NCBI GenBank assembly: GCA_030512335.1
Contig: JAULSU010000001.1
Location: forward strand, 3,968,001-4,032,000
Length of the DNA stretch: 64,000 bases
DNA from: Immersiella caudata
Taxonomy: Eukaryota > Ascomycota > Sordariomycetes > Sordariales > Lasiosphaeriaceae
Reading direction: 5' to 3'
Within the stretch, counting starts at the first letter, position 1; every line of letters begins with the position of its first letter. Shown one piece after another: positions 45,734 through 56,956 of this stretch. Made by a program: the position numbers and the translations under genes. The notes under the pieces were generated by a model. That model saw only the letters and a program-made list of their open reading frames with translations, made no database searches and had not been told where the DNA came from.

Positions 45734-47349
45734 TCACGGCCTTGCGCTAGAGGGATCAATCACAATCTGTGGCAATCGACCTAATCGTAAGCTTGGTAGC
45801 TGTGGAATGGATCCCGGACTTCTCGGCGATGACTGTCTTCGTTCGCCATCATTAGGCGTCGTCTGCGCTGCGAGATCATCCATGTGGGCCGACAATCTGT
45901 TGGCCCTGATTTGCGCAGGACCAGGGTAGTCCGGAGGGGGTTCGGTGTAGGGGCTGTTCCTGCCGGAAAGAGCCGAATTACGGCCAGAGTGTTGTGGAGT
46001 GATCTCGTCCAAGCTCACTTCGTCGTAGCCGGGAGGAGGCATGGCGGTGTCACCAAGGTCGGCATCTTCGGCATCAATGATCTCCGGGCTTGATCCGGCA
46101 CGGGTGGACACGGCCGAGAACCTTGGGGTGTTTGCCCCTGAATTCGTGGCTGATCGTCCTCGGCCAGCACTGGCCAAACTGAACTGGCTGCTGACCATTG
46201 CGAGGCTCGGCGATTCGAGCGGTTCGGTGCTGCGGGCTGTATCGATACTGAGTGCCGCCGAGCTGGCGCTTCGCTCCCGTCGTTGATATATGCTCTCAAC
46301 GCCCGAGGTGCCACTCAGTGAGATGCTAGCGGCGTCGCTTAGCAAGCCGATGCGCTCGCTCTCCGTGCTATTGGCGCGCAGTCGGGTACCGTCCGCCCTG
46401 GCAACACCCAAGTCGGCATAGGAGACACTGCTCACCGCCCGTTGCCGAGTATCCCTGAGGCGCTCGTGCTCCTGACGCAGGTTGCCAATTTCCTGCGTGT
46501 TGCGCTCGGCTTCTGTCCGCGCCCGCTCTCGCAACTCCCCCAGAGCTGTGAGGTTGCCATTGTCACGGGCCTCGCGGCGAAGACGTCTACGTTCCTCACG
46601 CTCTGCAATCTGGCGGCGTCTAGCCGCACGGATCTGGTACAGCGCGTCCATCTCTTCTTCTCGCATGGTCTCCTCGTCCTCAGCGGTTGGCATCTCCACT
46701 ACGACATCGATTCCATCTCGTTCGCCCTCTCGACCGAGGACCTGTTCGTTCTCACCAGCTTTTGGTCGATAGACGGGAAGTGTCATCACGCTGCGCACTG
46801 AGACGTTGCGATCCACGCCCGCTTCTCCTGCTGGAGAGGCGCGGTCCCCAGCTGTATTGCTCGCCGCGGAGTCCGCGCGGGTGTGCGCTCGTCTGCGGTC
46901 GCTCAAGCGGGTAGCCTCTTCATCGTTGCCAGCTGGCTCGTAGGCTTGCGAGGCGCGGGCGGTGGGCACCTTCCAGTCGGTCCATATTCTTTTGAGAAAT
47001 GGCGTGGGAATATATTTAGGGTTCGGGTGTCGTATGCGCATTGTCCGTATAAGAATGAGGGCGGCGATCACTCCCAGAATAGAGACAATGACGATGGCCA
47101 CGATCTGTCGCACAAGAGAGGTTAGCTGTTGTTTTGCGCAGGACTAGCCATTCTACCCACAAGGCTTGCTATGCTTGGGCCTTTGGTCCCGTCATCTCGG
47201 GCTCGGAGTCTCGATGGGGGGTGATCGAACACGTCAGCGGCCAACGAGTGGTCGAAGACGGGGACTGGTATTCTCCATGGCGCCGGCATGCTGGGCGGCC
47301 TCGGGTCCAACTGCAGAGGGGAAGAGCGACCCGAGCGAAAATTGATCAA
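45734..47349 (-). CDS. Single-pass membrane protein with two PPxY motifs
   Basis: Exons 47349-47161 and 47104-45734 join to 519 residues (a downstream Met, MPAPW, could also be the start). The short N-terminal part is followed by one helix (IVAIVIVSILGVIAALILI, about 64-82) that directly follows the intron. The remainder is a long cytosolic tail. It has an E/R-rich coiled coil (EEEMDALYQIRAARRRQIAE..RLRREARD and RERARTEAERNTQEIGNLRQEHERLR, about 210-285), many Ser-rich putative phosphorylation patches, and two PPxY motifs: PPPGY (Tyr about 423) and PPPDY (Tyr about 456). PPxY binds WW domains of Nedd4/Rsp5 ubiquitin ligases, so an Rsp5-adaptor role is a reasonable inference. No named orthologue recognised. 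Confidence 0.78.
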
Positions 47350-48430
47350 TCGGCCTTGATTGTCGTCCTGCTATGGACGAGGAATAGGCATGGCGATGCC
47401 CTCGGAGATAGTTGCGCGTGCAGTGCGACTCTGTCCCCGCCGGGCGCCCTCCTTCGTGGGAATGCCGAACGGCGGGTGAATCGTCAGCACCTGCAACTTC
47501 GATGATCCGATCGGTCAGCCCGGCCACGCGGGATTGGTGGATGGCTGGGCTGGTCTTCGGAGTCGACAGGGGCGACAGTAAAACGCAAGAATAATTGCTG
47601 TCGTCAGTTGGCTGAGTTTAGTCGTCGAGAAGATAGTGAAGGTCAGCGGGAGACGTCTGAACAAGGTGAAACAGTCGAGCTGAGAGCTTGGTCGGCGGCA
47701 AAATAGAGTAACGTTGGTTCATCAGCAGGTGCCAAGCACGACCCAAGAGGATTTGGCGAGGCTGCTCGGCTGTGGTGGGTGGGACAACCAGCGAACAGGG
47801 GTCGTTGGTGGGCAGTGAACAACAAGGTGACGAGGGCCCGTGATCGATGCGCTCCCCACATCACGTCTTCGCAGAATGCAAACAATCCGATAGTTCCAGC
47901 TGGCAAGTAGGGTATCCAATACGAAGCGCTCTTGATCGAAGAGAGCAAGTGCAACGATGCACAAACGACCAGACATCACGAGCTTTGGAGGGGCGCTAAC
48001 CCGTCCTTGAGACCGGCACGACTGCGACGGGAGTGTGGGGTCCTAGGTCGAAGTGGGGGTTTGCACCATTTCATCGCGGTGAGCGCCAACGATACGAAGT
48101 CTCGACCGCGCCCCCAATCTGCTCTTGAGCACTCCATGAGCTGGTAGACCAGGATAGATCCGGGATTGAGCTTCCTCTCTCAACATTCACTCTTGCGCCC
48201 ATAATGCTGATCAAGACGGATAAATCTGGATGTCAGACAATGCCCAAGCTTTTCCAGGTTTTTTCGGTTTCTGAATTGGGCGGCATTTCGGTGGAGTCTG
48301 CCCCACACAGATACGGTAAGAGCCCCAGTACATACAAGACCCCTTTTGTGCAAATCCAAAAAATGCGAGCCCCGGTTTGAATTAATTACTACTGTAAAAC
48401 GCAAATTTCGTGACTGTTACTTTGTAGCGG
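47350..48430. other. Intergenic region
   Basis: Upstream of the PPxY protein and before the foldback element. Presumed promoter at its left end; no gene recognised. Confidence 0.4.
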
Positions 48431-48694
48431 CTTTCAGGTCTGTAATACAGCGCCTGAGAGCCTGTGGAAGCCTGTAGTACAGGCTTCCTTCAGGGGAAGA
48501 AGTGTGAGTAGAGTGCTCCGAAGGAGCGCTGTTAGGGTATGACAGCAGAGGCTGGAGGAAGCAACGAAGGCCTGTACTACAGAGCCTGTGGGCTTCTAGG
48601 GCCTTCTATAGTCCCACTGTAACAGAGCACTTCTTCCGCTGAATTCCAGGAGGCTAGAGTTCAACATTCTGTATTACTGCTAAGGCCTGAAAAG
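48431..48694. mobile_element. MITE-like foldback element
   Basis: The left end CTTTCAGGTCTGTAATACAG and the reverse complement of the right end (CTTTTCAGGCC....AGTAATACAG) match over about 17 positions, with a 6-nt gap. Inside, GGAAGAAGTG (48495-48504 area) is inverted as CACTTCTTCC (48628-48637). A 23-bp perfect palindrome with a single central base lies at 48466-48488 (arms GGAAGCCTGTA / TACAGGCTTCC), and a GCTCC-GAA-GGAGC hairpin at about 48514-48526. CCTGTACTACAG recurs at 48571-48582. It has no coding capacity. Flanks (AGCGGCT / AGTGGGCT) resemble each other but are not a clean target-site duplication. Likely a non-autonomous DNA element. Confidence 0.55.
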
Positions 48695-49564
48695 TGGGCT
48701 TCACGACGAACCCTTTTTTACAAGCGCCTCTTGATAACAAGCGAGTTGACCAGTCTGGAAACCTTACATTTTACTGGCGTTCTGACTGTAGACGCGCCGG
48801 GGAGCGCCCTGGAACGCCCGCTTCCGACTGGTTGGCGCGACCGCCAGCCACAGTCGCAATGAGGCTGGTCCTCTGTAATCCCAAAATCCTCAAGCTGCGC
48901 CTTCCTTTCCCCAGCTTTCGAAAAGCCACGGACGAGTGCCCTAGAACGAAGCACGACACGTCGACTTTGCCGGATTTGGATTTTGGCAGTGACCCAAACA
49001 GAGTGGTACCCATCGCTTCGCCAAACTCAAGGATTGGAACGAGTTGCCGATGTAATGCGAAACAAGACCTCTGCGGTGGACGCCACAGCAAGCCCGGGTC
49101 CTGACAGTAGCGGCCTTCCTTCCTTCCCACTCACGCGCTGAGTGGCAGCTGACTGGCACCTGCGAGATCTGGGGTTCAGCTTCACAAAACCTTAATTTAG
49201 CTATTTTCCACTGCATCATGGAGCGGAACCAATCTCGTGGTTTTGTTATTTGTCCCCATGTGTTAGGGAAGGGTAAACAAGAAAGGGCCGGCTGCTGGTC
49301 CCGAGGGCGGCAGTTCCGCGCCAAGATTCATCACATGGCTCACATTGCATCATTCCACCCCGAGTAACTCGCGCCCTCGCATTGGAGGTCTTGCTTGGTA
49401 GGTTTTGTTTTGAAGTTTGCAACAATCTCCTCATGCGAGTAGTAGGGTTTTCGATTTATTCTCGCCTTATCCCCCCATCATCCCTACCGTTCAGCAATTG
49501 GTCGAGAACTGTTCGATTCCCGTCACAGCTCCAACCTCCGCTATCCAAGTCGCCTATCTCCACC
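48695..49564. other. Intergenic gap, RraA upstream region
   Basis: From the foldback element to the start of the RraA-like gene. The last 200 bp should be its promoter and leader. No gene recognised. Confidence 0.4.
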
Positions 49565-50417
49565 ATGTCGAACGTCAGGGATGACCCTATCGTGAAGGCT
49601 CTCCAGGAGCACACGACGTATGTCCCGTCACGATTCCACGTCTGATGATTGGATTGAGGCATTTGCTCACAGGGTGTGGCGTGGCAGCTGCGATGTTTCA
49701 GATGCGCTCTGCAAGTTGAAGTACCGCAACGGCGGCTTCCTTTCAGGCCTCACCATGTGGTCTCCCCGCCGTCAAGAGGGCGACACCAAGATTGTTGGCC
49801 CGGCCTACACAGTCAAGTACGTGCCGCTAGACGATCCTAGCCCGAAGCATCCAACGCACTACGTCTGTCTTCCCCGCATTATTCGAGGTTTCACCGTCTA
49901 AGACAGCCTGCAGATCGATTCAGTCCCCCAGGGTGCTGTTGTGTTTGTTTCTTGCCCGCCCAAGACACCCAATGCCGTGTACGGGGGGCTCATGACAACG
50001 CGCGCTAAGGCTAGTGGTGCCGTAGGATCAGTCATTGATGGCCGATTCCGCGATCTGCAAGAGCAGAGGGAGCAAAACTACCCCGTGAGTTGCAGCAGCC
50101 CCTTTATACCAGCTCTGAAGGCTAATAAAGGGGAATAGATATTCGCTCGTGATGTCGGCACCGCACCCCCGGCTGAGCTGCTCAAGGTCGCCGCTGTCAA
50201 CGTTCCGGTGAGATTGCAGACTGATGAGCAGGATATGACAATTCGTCCTGGAGACTACATCATCGGAGACATCAACGGCGTTGTCGTGCTGCCGAAGGAG
50301 CTTGCCGAGGCGGCCATCCCTTTAATGGCAAAGCAGGTTGCGGCGGACTCGCAGATGGCCGTGGAGATTGCAAAGGGAATGACCTTTGCCGAGGCCAGCA
50401 AGAAGTTTCGGTCTTGA
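49565..50417 (+). CDS. RraA-fold aldolase / decarboxylase-like protein
   Basis: Exons 49565-49617, 49688-49862, 49914-50084 and 50139-50417 join in frame to 225 residues. The RraA/DlpA fold is clear: TCDVSDALCKL at the N-terminus, KIVGPAYTVKYVPLDD, GAVVFVSCPP, then YGGLMTTRAKASGAVGSVIDGRFRDLQE, where the Gly-x-x-x and Asp-Gly-Arg-x-Arg-Asp residues form the metal/oxyacid site. GDYIIGDINGVVVLPKE follows near the C-terminus. Homologues are class II 4-hydroxy-4-methyl-2-oxoglutarate aldolases or oxaloacetate decarboxylases, acting on 2-oxo acids with Mg2+. The second intron uses a GTCTGT donor and CAG acceptor. Substrate unknown. Confidence 0.9.
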
Positions 50418-50660
50418 TGGCGATTGCGGTGTGTAAGGACCTGAGAGCCTTGAAAGGAGTGGTCTTCGTGATCGGCAGGGCGACATTTTCCCAGCCTTGA
50501 AATTTCAATACTTTGGAACAAACCAGGACTTTGCACGACCAGCATCCCAGATTGCAAGGTTACTAACCACCTCAAACTAGTACCGCTCTACACTATCTGC
50601 AGTTATACAACGAATGCTTCAAAATTTCGAGGCCGAGGGCGAGAAACCGTGTCTCACCAG

Positions 50661-51596
50661 TCACCTCCTACGACTTTGGTGCCCCGAATTTGCGTCGGCG
50701 GACAACTCCGCAACCATGCGCGTCCCAGGCATCTCCACAGCCTGCCCAGGGATCGACAACTCCTGCGGGGTCTGTGTAACTCCGCTGTAATACACTTTGT
50801 TCTCGTTGTGACTTTCCTGAGCCTCAGCCTCTGTCGCACCGAATGCCTCTCGCCTCCGCTTTCTCCACAACAAAAAGAACACAACCAGAGCGGCTATCAA
50901 GATCGCAGGCACAACCACGCCGATGGCCACTGTTGCCCCGATCGAAAGCCCCGGACCCGGCGCGGGCTCTGCCAGACCTGAATTACCCCCTTGCACAGCA
51001 CTGGTCTGCGACGGGCCTGTCGTCGAAGCTGGTGTCCCAGTCGTCAAGTCGGTGGCCTGGTACACCATCCTTACACCTAAGGCGTTGATTCCATCGCCCC
51101 CGGATAGCGTCTTGACCATTCTAGACGTACTCCCATCCTTGATCTGCACTACCTCCAGCGGAACCCGCGCATTCCCTGCCGTCCAGGTGCAAAACTGGTT
51201 CACCCACGGTCCTGCAAGCGTCTCTGGATCCACACATGTCATGGATATGGAGGTGCCGCGAGTAGGACAGCACGTGACGGTAGTGATGGAGCTTACACCG
51301 CGGCTATTTATACACGCGGTCCAGTAACCGCTGGGACAGAAGATGCCGGGACTGAAGAATGCCGTGGGGGCCGAGTTAAACCTAGCGGGAAGACATGACG
51401 CGGTCTTGTCATCGATGTGGAGGATGCCGATGTTATCGACGTGGATATCAGAGCATATTGACTCGCTGGCGGTGAAAGTCGTTGTGAGGGGAACTGTCGG
51501 AAAGGAGGTGATTGTGAGCGGCGTGTACGTTGGTGTTGTTTTGGGTGTGGAGGTTGATTGGCTGGCCGCGTCTGCCATTGCTGCCGCGAAGTTCAA
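50661..51596 (-). CDS. Single-pass cell-surface protein with Cys-rich ectodomain
   Basis: A single frame encodes 311 residues. A Ser/Thr-rich N-terminal part precedes a cysteine-containing ectodomain (CLPARFNSAPTAFFSPGIFCPSGY, SITTVTCCPTRGTSISMTC, QFCTW; about 65-145). A Thr/Gly/Pro linker leads to one membrane helix (IGATVAIGVVVPAILIAALVVFFLLW, about 223-248) with a KRRR stop-transfer sequence and a cytosolic tail of about 60 residues. This layout is common in ascomycete surface proteins (WSC/mid2-like sensors have the same plan), but no named domain was recognised. No clear signal peptide is seen at the chosen Met, so a longer N-terminus or another start is possible. Confidence 0.7.
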   Translation of the reverse strand: MNFAAAMADAASQSTSTPKTTPTYTPLTITSFPTVPLTTTFTASESICSDIHVDNIGILHIDDKTASCLPARFNSAPTAFFSPGIFCPSGYWTACINSRGVSSITTVTCCPTRGTSISMTCVDPETLAGPWVNQFCTWTAGNARVPLEVVQIKDGSTSRMVKTLSGGDGINALGVRMVYQATDLTTGTPASTTGPSQTSAVQGGNSGLAEPAPGPGLSIGATVAIGVVVPAILIAALVVFFLLWRKRRREAFGATEAEAQESHNENKVYYSGVTQTPQELSIPGQAVEMPGTRMVAELSADANSGHQSRRR

Positions 51597-52424
51597 CGCA
51601 AGGTGACTGTAGGACGCGAGAACGGTGCGAGCATGTTGGAAGCCGGGCGCAGGTTACAGGCATATGAATTGTCGGGTCGTTGAATGCGAGGCACCCCTGG
51701 GTGCTTTTGCGCCTGGACAGGATTCCAAGCGATATGGTTCAGATCTGGTGAAGCCTATCAAACCCCTGTTCCCAGCACCAAAGCGTTTGAAGGGGGCGCG
51801 AGCGGCTGTGTGCGGCTTGTATCCGAAGGATGCGCTGCGGTTCGCCGCCTCGGACTTGCGCCCACTCTAGAAGGCAAGCGAGAGCTAATCACAGCCCCCG
51901 GAGCTAACCCTCCATTGATGCGATCGCCGGATGATGCGCTGTCGATATTGCGACCCCAACACTCACTGCCTCGAAGCAGAGCCCCCTGGCTGAGGCTAGC
52001 TTCAGCTGACCAATGGAAGGAGCAAGTGCTGGGACTCCAAACATGGAAAGCTTAGACGATTGCGGGCCGTACCGCCAACGCTTTCCTCGTCGTACGGCCC
52101 CTTCCAGAATGTGAGCGCCATTCATGTTTGAGAAACAGAAGCTGATCGAGGTAGAGATTGAGATTGGATGCCGGAAAGCAAGTAGGAAGGCACCCTTTGG
52201 ATAACGGCGCCTGCATCACCACGTTTGATGAGACGCAGTGACTATGTTACTCAACACTTCAACCTGCCGATCTCGGCCTGCCAGCATTTCACCATGGGAT
52301 CACATCCTCTTTACCAAGCACTCATCCAGGGCCCTAAACGCAGCTTCAACCCCTGACCACCAGTCCTCCTCCATCACCACGACCGACGATTACAAATCCG
52401 ACTCGAAAGGCAAAGGACGTCAAG
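51597..52424. promoter_or_regulatory. Divergent promoter region
   Basis: About 830 bp between the divergent surface-protein gene and the MFS transporter gene. No specific element seen. Confidence 0.35.
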
Positions 52425-53864
52425 ATGCCTGCCCCTTGGCGCTCCCACCCGACCTTCATCGTCCTCACCATCGCCACCGGCCAATTCTCCGACTTCTTCC
52501 TCTTCGGCATGCGCGTCCCCCTCCTCCCGTATCTCATCCGCTCCCATCTGCCCTCCGTTCCCGGATCCGAAGTCCAACCCCGCGTCGCTACCCTTCTCGC
52601 ATCCTTCAGTCTCGCCTTGCTGCTCGCCGCCATACCCGCCGGCTGGGTCGCCGACTTTAGGGCGTGGAGGGGGAGGCTGTACCTGGTGGGACTGGGAGCG
52701 CTGTTTTGGGCGACGGTGACGTTTTATACGAGTCGGAGTTATGGGATGATGGTGGGGAGCAGGGTTTTGAATGGGGCGAGCGCGGCGGTGTTGTACGCGG
52801 CCGGGTGGTCTATGGTGGCGGATGCGGTGAGGGGGGAGGATTTGGGGAAGGCTTTTGGAGTTGTGAGTTTTCATTCCTTTCTTCTTAATTGCGGCTAGGA
52901 GGAGGGGAGAGGCTAACTGACGTAGATTCGATCGATTGTTGCCGTTGGCGATCTTATAGGGCCGCCACTGGGAGGCATCATCTTTGCGAGATGGGGGTTT
53001 GACGGGATACTGAACGTCAGCTTGATGGTGTTGGCGGTGGACTTGGTATTGAGGCTACTGATGGTGGAGAGGCCGAGGAACATGAAAGGGAGAATCAACG
53101 AAAGGGATGCCGCCGTCGACTACGGAACGATGGACTCCTTTCCACGGGTTACCTCAACGGCGTCGGGAGCGAGCAGGTTTCGGAATCCGCTGCCCATTCT
53201 CACATGCCTCTCGGACTCTCAGTTGGTTGTTGCATTGCTTCTCGGCTTCATCCAGTATGTCATACTGGGTAGCTACGATTCGACCTTGTCCATGGAGGCC
53301 AGTGAGAGATTTGGACTCTCGCCTGATGCAGTCGGCGCCATATACCTCGGCCTGGCAATTCCGGTGTTGTTGTTCGCTCCTCTTGCTGGTTGGGCTGTGG
53401 ATCGGTACGGACCGAGGAGGATAGCCACGATTGGGTATAGCTGTTTTGTGCCGGCGCTCGCTGGTATGGCCATCCCAACACGCGTGTGGGACGACACTCT
53501 ATTTCCTCGCTTTCCGATCTTCTTCGGTTTCTTGGTTCTACAAGGTGTCTGTGTGGCCTTGGTCTCCACGCCAGGGGTGGTCAAGGCAAAGCAAGCGGTT
53601 GAAAGAGCGGTGGAAGCAAATCCGGCAAGGTTTGGGCCCAGGGGAGCCATGGGGCAGATGTTCGGCTTGAACACGCTGGTGTCCAGTTCGGGACTGCTCA
53701 TCGGGAACTACTGGAGCGCGGCCATGAGAGCTTCTTGCGGGTACTGGTTGTTGAGCGTGTCTCTGGCGGCGTTGTGCGTCGTAGCAGCAGGACTGGCGTG
53801 GAGCTTCTTCTCCGACCTGAAGGACAGGAAAAGCGATCCCCCTTCGGTTTCCTCGGTTGTCTGA
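52425..53864 (+). CDS. MFS transporter, DHA/vesicular-amine-like
   Basis: Exons 52425-52862 and 52926-53864 join to 458 residues with about twelve helices. Helix 1 reads FIVLTIATGQFSDFFLFGMRVPLLPYLI. The loop 2-3 signature is AGWVADFRAWRGRLYLVG, and helix 4-5 has GSRVLNGASAAVLYAAGWSMVADAV (drug:H+ antiporter-like motif C region). GDLIGPPLGGIIFARWGFDG follows the intron, and LAGWAVDRYGPRRIATIGY is the second-half repeat of the loop signature. This pattern fits DHA1-type antiporters related to vesicular monoamine transporters. The substrate is unknown. Tail-to-tail with the AstA-like transporter only ~145 bp downstream. Confidence 0.88.
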
Positions 53865-54009
53865 CACATCACGTCTAGAACACGAGCATTGGATGAAAAC
53901 CAGACCTTGCAGCGTTGGGAGGACATCATGATCCTATATTTTGGAACAGAATTACCGGTATGATTAGCGGTCTCATGTCAATGGAAAGCATATATTTCCA
54001 GACCCTCGG

Positions 54010-55942
54010 TTACAAGCTGAACTTGGCCCCGTCCTGCTTTGTCTTTCCCCGGCGGTTCAGCACTCGGTACTGAACGTTTGCAACAACTGACATGATGAGA
54101 GCAAACGTAGCAAGAGCAATAATGATGGTCCAACCGGTACGATAGAGCGGTCGGTCTTCTTGCTGAAAGATCTGACTACCGACGATTCCGGATGTATTGG
54201 CTGACATGATGAGGACGGCCATGGTGATGGAACGCTCTCCGGACGTGTCGGTGTTAAGGGCCATCCAGGAGCCGTTGACAGGGTCTGTGTTTGTTAGCTT
54301 CGTCTCAGGGGCAGTATTGCCACAAATACCTACGCCAGTTGGATGAGAACACGATACCCAGCGTGATGAACGCAAAGCGCAGGTTTGGGTTCTTGGACTC
54401 GATGAGCAATCGGTTTCCGAGCTGGAGCGATTCATCAGTTTTCATTCCGACAAAACTTGACCCTGAACCGGGGAAACGGGTAGATATCTTACCGTAGCCC
54501 CCCAAAACAAAAGCAGCCCGAGAGTCACCATCGGGCCTCTCTTCCCAATTCGATCCGATATCATCCCCCATGCGATATTTGTCACCAACAATATCCAAGC
54601 ACCGATACTAGTCATGGCGTTTGCCCGGAGCCTATCAAATCCAAACGACACAACCAGCGAAGGTGCATACGCCATGAAAAGCGCTGACGGGGCTAGTCCG
54701 CAGATAGTCAGGAGAATGTGCGGCAGAAGTCGCCAGTTGGACAGCGTGTGTTTGAGTTCGGAGAGGGAGACATGGCGACGGGGCTCGCCTTTTGTCGGGT
54801 CGTCTAGGATGACGCGGCGGTGGAGGATGAGGGATTCCCGGGGGGTGAAGTAGCGGCGGTGAAGGAGGGAGATGGGGGAGGAAGGGGAAGATGGGAAGAG
54901 GGTGAGGAAGATGAGGCCCGCGAGGATAGTTAATATGCCTTCGAGCTGGAAGTAGGGGGGTTAGTCAGGGGAAAAGATGGGGGTGAGAGAAGCGGGAACG
55001 TACAAGGAAGAGCCATTGCCAACCTGCAAGGCCGCAGACGCCCCGCATGTGCAGACTGGAGAGGTTAGTTTGGGTTGTGAAAAGCGGTTTGGCATGGGGA
55101 CACGTACATGCCATAGGCGATGAGACCAGAGCAGGCGCCAGCAGACATATTGCCGATGAAAAACCAGGAGAAGCGCTTGCTGGTTTCGTCGCGCTTGTAC
55201 CAACGGGTGATGGTGAAGAGGCCGGCGGGGATGAATCCTGATTCGCAGAATCTGAGAGAAGGGTCAGGGGCTGGTAGGCAGATGTGGAACAATGAAGTTT
55301 ACCCCAAGAGCAATCTGGTGATGAGGAAGGAGGCAAGCCCCTTCTGGAAAGCTTGGAACGTGGCGACTAGGCCCCTGTTTAAAGAGTTTGTTAGGATGTT
55401 ACTCTGTCAGCGTAGAATCATGCGTCTCTTACCACGCAAGAATTTGACAGCCGATCCATACAGTTGGGCCTGTCCTGTAGAGGATCAAGTTGCTGGGGAT
55501 CTGAAGCATGTAGTGTAAGCCACCAATTCAAACAACCGCTGGAGTCAACCATACCTCCAGAAGGACAATTCCCAGAGACAACAACTGCTGACCGACGTTG
55601 AATTGATTCTGTGTGATTCCTACGTCTTGTAGGAAGAAGTCGGTCAAGGCATTGCCGCTGTCCAGTGTCAGCTTTCATTCATAACCGTTGAGACAGATAC
55701 CCGAAATGAAAACAAAGAACGCACATATTTCCTCTATCAAGCTGCAACACAAAGAAACCCATGATAAGAAGGGGCATTACAAGGAGATCAATCCTATTGT
55801 GGCGATTAGTCGTGTTCAGAAGTTTAAGGGTTAACACAAACCTCCGAACCAGCGCCTTCTCTTCCTCCTCGGTCCAGGTGAAGTCCTCATCTTCACTGGA
55901 GGCATCCCTACTCTCGACCAAAGAAGTGTGCTTCTCTGCCAT
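54010..55942 (-). CDS. Dal5-family MFS transporter, AstA/Soa1 type
   Basis: Ten exons (55942-55842, 55793-55725, 55657-55555, 55500-55433, 55374-55303, 55251-55108, 55055-55004, 54945-54493, 54421-54334, 54284-54010) join without a break to 474 residues. After a cytosolic acidic N-terminus, helix 1 reads IDLLVMPLLIMGFFVLQLDRGNIGNALTD, followed by QNQFNVGQQLLSLGIVLLEIPSN. Then come LLLGFCESGFIPAGLFTITRWYKRDE and the MRGVCGLAGWQWLFLLEG segment. These are signatures of the anion:cation symporter (Dal5) group, closest in my reading to the fungal alternative sulfate transporter AstA and yeast sulfonate transporter Soa1. It sits head-to-head with a TauD-type dioxygenase, supporting sulfonate uptake. 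Confidence 0.88.
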
Positions 55943-56956
55943 TGTGTGATCGGCTCTTTTTGGTGTGTTACACCAAGGTATGCGAGGAATTCCAGGGGAT
56001 CGGTAATAAACATGCACGAATCCAAGACACTGCAAGGGGACGGGAAGAAGGCAAGGAAGATTGGTCACCGTTGATGGAGATTCTGGCACAAAGGTTCTTA
56101 ACTACCTGGAGCTGCCCCCTGGTCAACCGTCGACTTGGCCATCACACGTGGCAATCGTGCGTTTTCCTGGTCGATCATGTCGAGTGACAGACATGGGTTA
56201 TCTACCCACTGTAGGCCATGGCATGTTGAAGACCGCTGACATCCTCGTCAGGGACTTTCGGCCATGCCTGCAAATGGCAAATAAGGTGCAGCAGCGTTGT
56301 GAGCCTCGCATGTTTGCTAAGGTCTGGACCCTTAGCCCCGCGCTTGTGGTGTTGATGCGATACAGCAGAGCCGGCACGCCATGCTCTAGCTCCAGACGCG
56401 GGGAGACGTCGAATCAATAGATTTCATCAATTGGTGGGGTGTTGAGTATGTGTCCTTGATGCAAATATGCTGCATTGATTGCGACATGGAATTGACCAGT
56501 CAAAAGCCGACAGAGGAGGCTTGCAGAGGGGACGTCGGATTTAAGTGCATGCAGCTTGACCCAAGACATCGGAACCCACTGGCATGTCTTAGAATGCGGT
56601 CTGTTATCGCCGGTGATGTAGTAGGCCGAGTGGCAGTTTCGGTGCCGGGAGGTGGGGGGGTGCTTCAATACGATTTGATGCCCTCATTGTGTAAGTCGAT
56701 GGCGCAACCGCGCACACCCGGCCCGCCGCAGTTCAGATTGGACAACCACCACCGGGAGCATTGCGCCCTTGCAACTATCCCGCGCCGATACTCGGTCCAA
56801 TGACCCAAATCGCCGGCGACGGCACCGGGCTCGGCCGCCGTTAGGATGTGTCATGATCGTTATAAGCTCGAAAATCCAACACTTTGGATCTGCCAAAATC
56901 AGCCTTCAACGACTTCACAATCCTCCAGCCAAACCAAAGAACCAAGAGACATCACC
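55943..56956. promoter_or_regulatory. Shared promoter of transporter and TauD-like dioxygenase
   Basis: A 1.0-kb divergent intergenic region between the AstA/Soa1-like gene and the dioxygenase gene. A 9-bp ATGTGTCAT at 56846-56854 resembles, but does not match, the 10-bp CYS3/MetR palindrome ATGRYRYCAT. Co-regulation is an inference from arrangement. Confidence 0.5.

Noticed and set aside
56846..56956. Upstream in-frame ATG that would extend the TauD-like protein by 37 residues
   Set aside because: The added residues are not family-like, and the ATG at 56957 has a better context and leads directly into the conserved N-terminus.
55943..56956. CYS3/MetR binding site in the shared sulfonate-module promoter
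   Set aside because: Only a 9-bp near match (ATGTGTCAT) was found; the 10-bp palindrome ATGRYRYCAT was not seen, so no site is claimed.
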